The notes under the pieces: model-generated
Seen by the model: only the letters and a program-made list of their open reading frames with translations
What the model was told of the DNA's origin: nothing
Databases searched by the model: none
Translations under genes and position numbers: made by a program
Origin: Gnetum montanum
Taxonomy: Eukaryota > Streptophyta > Gnetopsida > Gnetales > Gnetaceae
DNA: 64,000 nucleotides
Direction of reading: 5' to 3'
Assembly: GCA_015680685.1 (NCBI GenBank)
Contig: MNCI01005221.1
Coordinates: forward strand, 6,254-70,253
Shown here: positions 55,740 to 64,000 of the stretch, piece by piece
How positions within the stretch are numbered: the first letter of the stretch is position 1
Layout: every line of letters starts with the position of its first letter

Positions 55740-58510
55740 TGATCCCTTGTCTTATCTTGGTGCTACTAGAGGTTGAGGTTGACCTGTTGCTACCACTACT
55801 TCCACTAGAAGCTTGAAACCATCTAGAAGTATGTTCATTTTCTTCTCTTTACCTCATGGGTCATAAATGCTTCACACAGCTTCGCTAATATGGGCTGGTG
55901 TAGGAATATCCCATAGGCATATCATTGAAGGAAATGATTCCTTCTTGTTAACAAACCATGCTACAAAGGTTTTACGTTCTTTGTCAAATGTCCTTACAAG
56001 TCTTAGTAGCTCTTGGTAACCATTCATCCACTTGGCTAGGTTCTTAGCAATAGATTGTTGATTAGTGAATCTACTCTTCAGAACTTTAAGATTCACGTTG
56101 GATGTCTCTAACTTCTATTTTTCTTCCATTTGGAGTGTGAATTCTATTATAAAGGTGGTAGGAACTACTCACTTGCTTCTCCAACTCTTTCCTCAGCCTC
56201 CCTACCATTAGCATTGCCAAGTTTACGTAATGAAGGTTAGCAAGCTTCATGTACTCCATTGTCTCTTTAATTTGCAACTTCTTTAGGTGAATTTCTATGT
56301 TATTATATGCATTTAGTCCATCGAACATGGGCTACAATACATCATCTCTTTGCTGGAATTGTTGGAGGACTTCATTCATCTTCACTTTTTCTAACTAAAT
56401 CTCCTTTTCATTAACCTTCTTAAGGAGTTCAGCCTGGTTCCTATAATGACTCTTTACATGTTCCAACTTTAGGACTTCGTTCTTCTAGGTGGCTATCTAA
56501 ATTGTGATCTTCTAGTGAAGAGCACAAACTTCTTTCATTGAGAGATTACCATTTTTTGCTAAGGTCTAGGTTCACCTTGGTGAGCTACTTCTACTACTAG
56601 CATATTAATTTGACCATTTGGTCTTTTTTTTTTGCTCAATGTTGTGTAGGTAGTGATTTTCCTCTGTGAGGACCAAGTTTTCCTTTTGGACCTATGAAAA
56701 GTCCTTGTCAGTGTGCAAAGTCATGGCTTCTTACAAGGATGTATCGAAGATCATGGCCTCCTTTACATTCTCAACTTCTTAAAGTCTTTATTGAAGTTAT
56801 TGGAAAGCTTCATTCCTAATAAGCTAAGGTTTGAGAATCATAGGGTCAAAGAGATGGGCTTGTAATTTAGCAACTTCAACAACCAACCACCACTTAGCTA
56901 CTGTGACCTCCTTAAGTTGTACATTGGTGATTAGTAATTTGCTTCTTATCTCAAGAAATTGTGACTTGTTTGTTGTAATATCATGTAGAAGATTGAAGAT
57001 CTCTAGAAGTGGTTGGCTAGCTTTAACCAATCTTTCCAATATTTTCTCATACTAGGTAGCACTCATTTAGTCACTCGTTACTCTTGTGGATGCAAAAATA
57101 TGTGCACGATTGCAGCAATGTCAAGTACTATCACTATAGGAGCATTTAGGGCTTCAGAAATCCTATTAGCCACCACCTTTGCCACTGTCTCCTGGCATTT
57201 ACATTGCATGAATAGGATGATCACCCCCTAACATTCCTTCAATATGATATGGAGGTTCACAACATTCTTGAAATTTTAAGAAATGTTTATCCAAGAATGG
57301 ACACTATGACCTCTTGAGAACTTCAATTGGGCCTGGAACAATAGGGCAGTCTCACTATCCAACTAGCTAATGTTCCTTATGACCTCATTTAAGTGGCTCA
57401 TGGCTAGGTAGTGGATGAATGGTTCTTCACCACCTACAGAACTTTGTTCTTGTTGTAGCTACTAGTCCCTAAGTTTCCTTAGTTGTTTAGTAGCTACAAG
57501 AATCTCTAGTGTAGTCTCTAGAGTTGTAGGTAGTGGTGGAGGAGGATGCTCTTGTTCTTGCAACTTGGCTGCTACCTTCTCCTTCATTATTTTTTGCTAG
57601 GATGTAATAGAAGCATGATAGACCATATTATTTGTGTAATGAGCTATCTATTTCCTATTGCACAATTTGTAGATAAGGCATGGAAAGAGGGGGGTCTTCC
57701 TTCCTTTCACATTTTCCTTGAACCATTTCTCTATCTCTAGAAAAATGAGCTATAGAAGGTTAACTAGAAACTTCTTGCTTAGAGTAGTGCATGCTTGGGT
57801 AGAGAAAGTAGTGACTTTACTAGGCCTTACCATTGAATTTAGATGATGGGCTACAATTTTGAAGTATGAGCTCTCTTTGCCTTGGTAAGAGCACCATACT
57901 CCCTATAATCTACCTCATAGCATTATTGCACCTACTTTTTTTTTTTTTTTACTTCTAGGTTTACTTGCATCAAAATTTCAACCAATTTGGCCTTAGTGTT
58001 TAGCAACCCAAGGGCCTCTACAAAGGCCTCATCTAAGTAAGATATTTTTATATCTTACCAATGCATCTCCTTGTTAATTGTTCTAGAAAAGGTAAGGCTC
58101 CCCCATATATGATTCTCCATGATTGGAGAGAATGAACTACATGTGAGACCCTTGCAATTATGTTCAGACCTCCTTTGATGCCAACTCCAATAAGATTTTA
58201 AAGTTAAACTTCTAGAGGATAGAGCTTTGGACCTCCTTAGTTTTGATCTTTTCTAAATAGGCCTTTGTGAGGGTAACCTCTAGGCTAGGCCTTGACCTAG
58301 GCACCTCATGTTGCCTGGATTGGCTAGTTTTCATAGTGGGGATTTGTCAAATAGAATTCACTTCGATCTCCTCCCAAAAGGAACCTATTACACAAGTCAC
58401 TTTAGGTGCTTATTCTTGGGGCTATTGTGGTTGTTGCTGCTAGCTACTTCCTCCTTTAGGTTGCTTCTCCTTCTGTTATGAAGGTCCTCCCAGATATGAT
58501 ACTCATTTTT
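55740..58510 (-). pseudogene. Relic of a large helical ORF of the post-pol (env-position) type
   Basis: Open minus-strand pieces: 56824-57039 (ASQPLLEIFNLLHDITTNKS, LKEVTVAKWWLVVEVAKLQA), 56086-56328 (LKKLQIKETMEYMKLANLHY, MLMVGRLRKELEKQVSSSYH) and 55872-56096 (SRFTNQQSIAKNLAKWMNGY). Regular Leu/Val and many Lys/Glu suggest long helices, possibly coiled coil. DNA around 56200-56280 matches 25590-25660 in the Athila-like element, so this is probably a copy of its post-pol ORF. No pol lies to its right before 62470. Stops and frameshifts throughout; function unknown. Confidence 0.45.
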
Positions 58511-59553
58511 GTACCAACTAAGATCACAAACATAACCCTTGATTATTTTTTTACTTTATAACCCTTAGTTGTTTTAATACCATTTTCATTAGATTAGGTA
58601 ATTTTTCATTTTTGGGTGTTAAGAGTTGGTCATTTCAATACTTTCTTTGTGATATTGGCTAGTTGGATTATTTTAACATTATTTTATTTTTAACTATCAA
58701 AGTTCATGTGATGGTCTTAATCCTTTATGATGGTTGATTTTAATATTATTTTAATGGGTTGATCATGGAGAGTTAGAAACCTTTTAAAATAATTTCTACA
58801 AAAAGCCAAAGGTTTATGTCCCCCACAACGTAGTGCTTACCTCTAGTAGCATGAGGATCCAAAAACGGGTGAAATCGGGATAGCAATTGAAGAGTTATGC
58901 TTGGTCTCTAAAAAATTTTAAAAATGCTTCTTTCTCATTTGTAAAATGATGAAAAATGAATGAAGTGTTATGTGTATTTATACTATTTTTGCACTACATT
59001 AATGGGGACGCATCAATGAGGCTATGCTGAATAAGCCCATTGCGTCGATGGGGATGTCTTAATGTAGCCATGTGAGGCTTGATTTTGCATTGAAATAGAG
59101 GAATTTTAGATAAATTTTGGAATGAAACAAGAGCCCAATGAAAGCTAGAAAGATGTAGAAGGATATGAACTATTAACCTTTTGGTATGTTAAAACATTAA
59201 GAAAATTTGAGTATAAGAATATTTGTGTTGTTGTTATGATTGTAGGACAAAGTACATTGGAAACACTAGAAGAAGATGAGATGATACCTTTAATGTAATT
59301 TCAAGATGAAGATCTCAGAAACCAAGATGAAACCTACATTGATGATAAGAAATGAACTAGTTTAGATAAAAGGATAGCTCAAAGGAGAAGGTCATCTACA
59401 AAGTCTCAAGGAAACATGCAAGAATTCAAAGATCCTAGACAAGGGACAAAGACTTTAAAGCTTATCTCAAAGATCAAAAGGAATCCTTAGCCTTGGAGGA
59501 TTATTTTCAAAGAAGATGCCTTGCAGAAACAATAGATTTCTACTATCAAGTAA
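58511..59553. other. Possible LTR remnant with minus-strand TATA
   Basis: A minus-strand TATAAATA at about 58976-58983 lies beside GC-richer repeated words (gcgtcgatggggatgtctta type, 58998-59070). These recall the catcgacatggcc words of the gag-only LTR. Edges were not found, so this is not called as an LTR. Confidence 0.3.
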
Positions 59554-59730
59554 AGATGTCTCCAAGAAAAGGAAGATGTCTTGGTAGATTTGAAGGTAGC
59601 ACAAGAGAAGATGCCTTTGGAAAACACAAGACATATTTTTGAAGAGAAAGACATCTTTCACCAGAAGAAGACATCTTTACAAAATGAATGTCTAATGTAG
59701 AAAGACATCTTAGTCCCAAAGAAGATGTCT
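59554..59730. promoter_or_regulatory. Second cluster of AGATGTCT/AGACATCT octamers (six)
   Basis: Octamers at 59554, 59574, 59649, 59669, 59703 and 59723, in both orientations. No wider alignment with the first cluster was seen. A TATA-like cctataagaag lies 60 bp to the right (about 59788). Confidence 0.5.
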
Positions 59731-59739
59731 CTAGTAACT

Positions 59740-60395
59740 GTTAACTAGCCATTGCAAAAATTACAAGCTAATTTTGGAAACATATTGCCTATAAGAAGAC
59801 TTCATTCTCATTGGGAATCATGAAGAATTTTGTACTTTAATTGTACTCATCAAGAAATCATTGTAATCATTATTGTTCCTCATTGTACAATCTTTTGTTT
59901 GTTGCAATTAATCAAAGTGAGCTATACCTCAAAGTGCAGGGATCAAAAAACTTAGTTGCATTGTTTCCCTATGATTGTTGTTTTCTATTGTTGCCCTATA
60001 GGATTGATGTGCTTCTTGTAGGAAGGCATCTTGGTTGAGCTTGTTAAGAACCTAAGGGATTGAGTGTTGGTATAGCACCACAACACTTCGGAGTGGAGCT
60101 GAAGTTGTAAAGGTTGTGGGATCCTGGAAATCACATTCTAAGCTTGTCAGGACCTTGCAGGGTTAAGTGGATTCATAGTGTCGAATCACTCCATTGAAGA
60201 GCTTAGATATTGTAAAGGATGTGGTACCCTTCAAACCACATTTGAGAGTAACAAAGTTTGGAGGTGTGCTTGTGAACTACCCTTTGAGTGTGGACTACCC
60301 AAATTGGGCAATCACGTTAAATTTTATGTGTGTGCTTTGTCTCAAAGAATTTTAATTTGGAAAACTTATTCATGCACCCCCTTCTAAGTTTAATG
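59740..60395 (+). repeat. LTR-like leader/U5 sequence, Copia style
   Basis: Order seen: octamer cluster, TATA-like element, then a transcribed-looking stretch ending tcatgcacccccttctaagt. A cacccccctct stretch near the LTR end is common in plant Copia LTRs. The partner LTR and a clear primer site (tggtccacaat at 60391 is poor) are missing. The 69-codon Cys-containing ORF 60178-60387 lies within it and is probably accidental. Confidence 0.35.
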
Positions 60396-61605
60396 GTCCA
60401 CAATAACAACATAGAAGAGGGTAAGATTACCTTAAGAAAAAAGGTTTGAGCAAATTCAGATGAATTGGAAATGTCAAAATAGAGCAAAACTAGATGTATA
60501 AAAGCATGATGCTAGGATTAATTAGACAATGACCAAGGGATAGGAATTTTAATGTGAGGGAGACCAAAGAAAATGTAAGTGGATCCTTACATGTCCTTAT
60601 CTCAAGGTGTCCATAGGCACCAAGGATGATTAATGGTTATTTCAAGTTAAAACTCATATCTAGTGGAGTAATTGTCTTAGGATTATGAGATCATCATAAC
60701 AAATGCTGTAGTTAACCATGATAGGAGGTAGTGAGGTGGTATGTTATGAGTTAAGGATTATGGAAGAGATAAAATGATGGGTAGGTGATCTAAATCTAGG
60801 ACACATGAGATCCTTGTGAAGTTTGCAATTAAGATGATCTAATACAGTCCCATCCTTAGTCAAGACCAAGTCCATTTCACTTTTTGTGACTTTGCATTGA
60901 ATTAGCCTTTCCCTTCAACTAGCAAGAGTTCATGTCAATTCCCAAAGAACATCAACCACTCCAAGAGAAAGAGAAAGGATAAGCAGTAAAATAGAAAGAG
61001 TCTTAGTTAGAGGGATGCCTTCAAGCATGGGCAACTTGTCTTTCTAGCCCCATAACTAGTACTTGTATCCCATTATTATGTCTAAGGGGTATGCTTTGAA
61101 TTGCTATGCTCTTTTTTTTTTTTTTACAGAAACCTCACCATGCAAAGATGTACTTTAATGGTCAATAGGTAAAGTGGTGATATACCAATGAAGAAAAATC
61201 ATAAAACTCAAGCAAGGATTTGAGAAGAGGATATGACAAATTTCCTTAAGATCACACCCTTTTTAATTCCTTCTTGATTTGTTCTAAGTTAGTTGGATAG
61301 CAAGATTATTGGTTATTTTTAGTTGTAATATGGAAGGATCTCATACTCCCAAGATGTAGAGCCTCTATGGAATAAAAGAAATGGATGGATGTCATGGACC
61401 CATTACTTGCTACCATGAGAAATTTGACAATTTGCTAATGGAGGTCATAATCCAAAGATTAAAAAATTTAGCCATTTATTAAATCAATCGTAACATTAAT
61501 AATTGAATTAAATAACTTCCAGTATCAATAGTAGTAATAGCAATATCAAAGATTTCCTATAAAATTAAACAAGGTAAATTAACAAATAAAGGAAGAAAAG
61601 GAAAG

Positions 61606-62360
61606 TGATGAGCAATGAGGTACCCCTATGCCTAACCATATGAATCACAAGCATTCACTCATGATCTAATCAAATTCTGTGGATGTGACTAGTTGTGTGT
61701 CTAATTCGTTATGCTTTGATCATAGTTTGCTATCTTCCCACTTGGACTAGTGGTAGCTTTGTCATGTATGGTTTGGTCCAAAGTGAGGCATATGATTGAT
61801 GTTGCCTAATCCTATGTTTATCCTAATGAAAATAAATAGATAAATTAATTAATATAATAAATAGTGAAAAGTAAAGTCTAAACTAGCCTATGTGCGATGA
61901 GTATCTGTCCCTAACCATCCGCACATGCCTTGGACTCTGTATAACCACTGTTGGGGTTGACAAGCATACGTTACTAGGCTTGCCAAATAATACACTACTA
62001 GGTTACGAAGTAATTATACTTAAATGCTTACAATTAGTCATACTCATTTCACTTAATGAAAAGAATAGTAAATAGCAATAAATAGAAACATTAACTAAAG
62101 AAAAAAGTAAACAATTAAATGACTAAATAATTAAAGCAACAATAAATCTAAGTGAATGCTACAATGATGGAAGTAATCTTAAGCTTTATTTCTAGTCATG
62201 TAATAGGTCTAAGTATGTCACACTCAAATAAGAATGATGTACAATTAAAAACATTACACTGTGAGCATGCACTAGGAATAACAAAACTAGGAATCAACAA
62301 TCTATTAAAAAGTTAATTAAAATTTGAAACTAAAACTATGTCCCAACTGTGCACTCATCA
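61606..62360 (-). repeat. Solo LTR (755 bp) of the gag-only/Athila-like family
   Basis: Plus-strand edges tgatgagcaatgaggtaccc...gtgcactcatca, flanked by gaaag (61601-61605) and aaaag (62361-62365), a near-perfect 5-bp target duplication. The LTR aligns in reverse with 38976-39963 over most of its length, but lacks the U3 tandem array. No internal region is present, so it arose by LTR-LTR recombination (inference). Confidence 0.75.
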
Positions 62361-62469
62361 AAAAGGAAAAATATAAAAAGTAGTCAATTAAATATTTAAT
62401 AAAATGAAAAACATATGAAGAACATTGTAAAAAAAGGTGAAAATGGATTAGTTCTCACAAAGTGTGAGT

Positions 62470-64000
62470 ATGGATGGCCAACCCCCCAACAACTAAGTTG
62501 CGAGGAGGAGATTTGAAAAATAGAGTATGCTTATTCAAAGATGTTAGTGTTACTAGGTACTCGAGATTCTAAGAATGGTTTCACTTATTGGATGTTGACT
62601 AGAGGTTCTTTTTCTAGGCATAAAGGATGGTAGATGGTCATGGCACTAAAAGGAAAAGTTGCATGAATGATATAAGGTCCTTTCCATAACATTTGAAACT
62701 TAGTACATTATGTCACATGCATGGAATTCTAGTAAAAGATCTTATTGGTAGGTTGGAACTTAACTCTTCTTATTTAGACATCATGATGTTGTTTAGAATG
62801 TATCTTGTGCACCTCATTCATTGTTAAGGCTAATTATTGATTCTCATCTAGCACATTTAGTGTCATTTTTCTTTCTTATTATGTTAGATCTAGATCATGA
62901 TTAAGTTCATAAGCTATTGTAAGTGTATGGAGTATGGTTTGGATTTGAAGTTTAAGTAATTTTTTGTACAACAACTCATAAGGAGAGTACCCTATAGGAA
63001 GTTTCTAGGTGAATTGATAAGCCATAGAGCATCATTGAGTTTCTTGCTTTAGTCCTTTCTATATTTAATGATTTTTCATGTTAGTATTTGGGCTATCTCC
63101 CTATTGATAACTTTGTCTTGACCATTAGCTTGAAGGTGATAAGTGGTTGTAAGTTTATGTTGCACCTTTAAGTATTACCTCAACTTCCAAAAAGTAGTCC
63201 CTATAAAATGAGTCTTATTATAAGAAATAAGTGCTTTCGGCACACCAAACTTGTTTACCACATTTTGTTGTACAAACTATGCTACAGTGGAAGATGAACA
63301 GTCAATGATGACTATAGATTTGGTATACTTAGTATAGTAGTCAATAGCAATAATGATGTATTCCTTTCTTTTAGACATGGGAGTAATTGGTCCTATGAAG
63401 TTAATGCCCCAGATGTCAAAGGGTTCTAATGGTTGGATCCACTACTAAGGCCCTTCCATTATAGCCATCATTCCTTCATCTCATTGGCAACATTCACATG
63501 AACAAAAAAAAGTGGTGGATGTTCTTAAATATTTTCTACCTGAAATATCTTGCCATGAAGATCCTCACAGTTTTCCTTCTTCCCACATAATGATCCCCAC
63601 AAGAACCTTTATGCATGTCCTAGAGGATTCGTAGTTATCAGCATTAGGTACATACCATTACACTAAGCCATTGACACAAACTTTGTAAAGGTTATCTTGG
63701 ATCTCCATATAGTACTTGACTTGGTAAAGAAACTATTATTTGTTCTTGCTGTCCCATTTTTGTGGAGTCTCCTAAGTGATAAGATATAAGAAGAATTCAT
63801 TATACTAGTTGGTACCCTTCGAATGCTGAACTTCAATGCATTTGACAAAGAGGAGTTTATCTAGGAATTATTCAAATAAAGTCTATTCATTTTGTTTGCT
63901 ATCCCATTGTAACCAAGACAAGTGATCGATGACCACATTTAGTTTCCTTCCTATCCATCATTGTAAGGTCAAAGTTATGCAAAATTACTAGCCACCATAT
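62470..64000 (-). pseudogene. Pol remnants (RNase H end, integrase) of the third Athila-like element
   Basis: The right edge reads, on the minus strand, IWWLVILHNFDLTMMDRKE, the end of the Gypsy RNase H, matching 28870-28920. Integrase follows leftwards in broken frames parallel to 27660-28750, sharing DNA phrases such as ataaggtcctt-ccata. The pol tail GEM-like motif lies near 62470. No open piece over 62 codons remains. Confidence 0.7.

Larger units (their letters stand above)
60440..64000 (-). mobile_element. Third Athila-like element (3' part), continues beyond the window
   Basis: Minus-strand pol remnants at 62470-64000, and a 3' region down to about 60440 that aligns with the 3' region of the first element (for example 60570-60625 with 1030-1110, and 60960-61140 with 1450-1600). 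A solo LTR interrupts it at 61606-62360. Its own 3' LTR is not found; the left end is truncated near the LTR-like sequence at 60395. Confidence 0.7.

Noticed and set aside
60061-60085. ttggtatagcaccac as a tRNA-Met primer site
   Set aside because: Only the first six bases match TGGTATCAGAGC and no LTR end lies just upstream.
60178-60387. 69-residue ORF with CKGCGTLQ and CACELPFECG, looking like a small zinc-ribbon protein
   Set aside because: It lies inside LTR-like leader DNA, has no promoter or homologous open frame elsewhere in the window, and its Cys spacing fits no family I recognise.

Overview
This window reads as repeat-dense nuclear DNA from a seed plant with a large, AT-rich, retrotransposon-filled genome. 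No intact gene, tRNA, rRNA, operon or CRISPR array is visible. Nearly every recognisable coding stretch belongs to a transposable element. The exception is host leucine-rich-repeat (LRR) sequence: one broken LRR receptor-type gene and one doubtful LRR-like fragment. The sequence alone does not let me choose between gymnosperm and angiosperm.

Layout. 1-6687: minus-strand Ty3/Gypsy element of an Athila-like group (tRNA-Asp-type primer site, gag and protease kept, pol lost), cut by the window edge. 6688-12815: old debris, with a tRNA-related inverted repeat, SINE-like copies, a Copia pol fragment and a LINE 3' end. 12816-19123: minus-strand LRR receptor-type pseudogene split by a plus-strand Tnt1-like Copia element (13571-17827). 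19124-24003: tandem duplications, a second LINE copy and another SINE-like copy. 24004-34752: long minus-strand Athila-like element with decayed gag, protease, RT, RNase H and integrase, an extra post-pol reading region, and LTRs that do not match as a recent pair. 34753-45524: plus-strand Tat-like Gypsy element with an extra RNase H upstream of RT. Its integrase tail is split by a 6.4-kb gag-only LTR element (38976-45393). 45525-55740: mostly unrecognised AT-rich DNA with local repeats. 55740-58510: relic of a post-pol-type reading region. 59554-60395: LTR-like sequence. 60440-64000: third Athila-like element, minus strand, with a solo LTR (61606-62360) in its 3' region.

Relations. The two Athila-like elements and the gag-only element share LTR ends, tRNA-Asp-type primer sites, TATA box and gag layout, including an unusual CX2CX3HX4C knuckle. 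The gag-only element looks like a non-autonomous member that would have relied on pol from relatives such as the 24-34.7 kb element. Insertion order can be read from nesting: the Tat-like element predates the gag-only element, the third Athila-like element predates its solo LTR, and the LRR gene predates the Copia insertion. All reading frames are broken, so nothing here appears able to move by itself.
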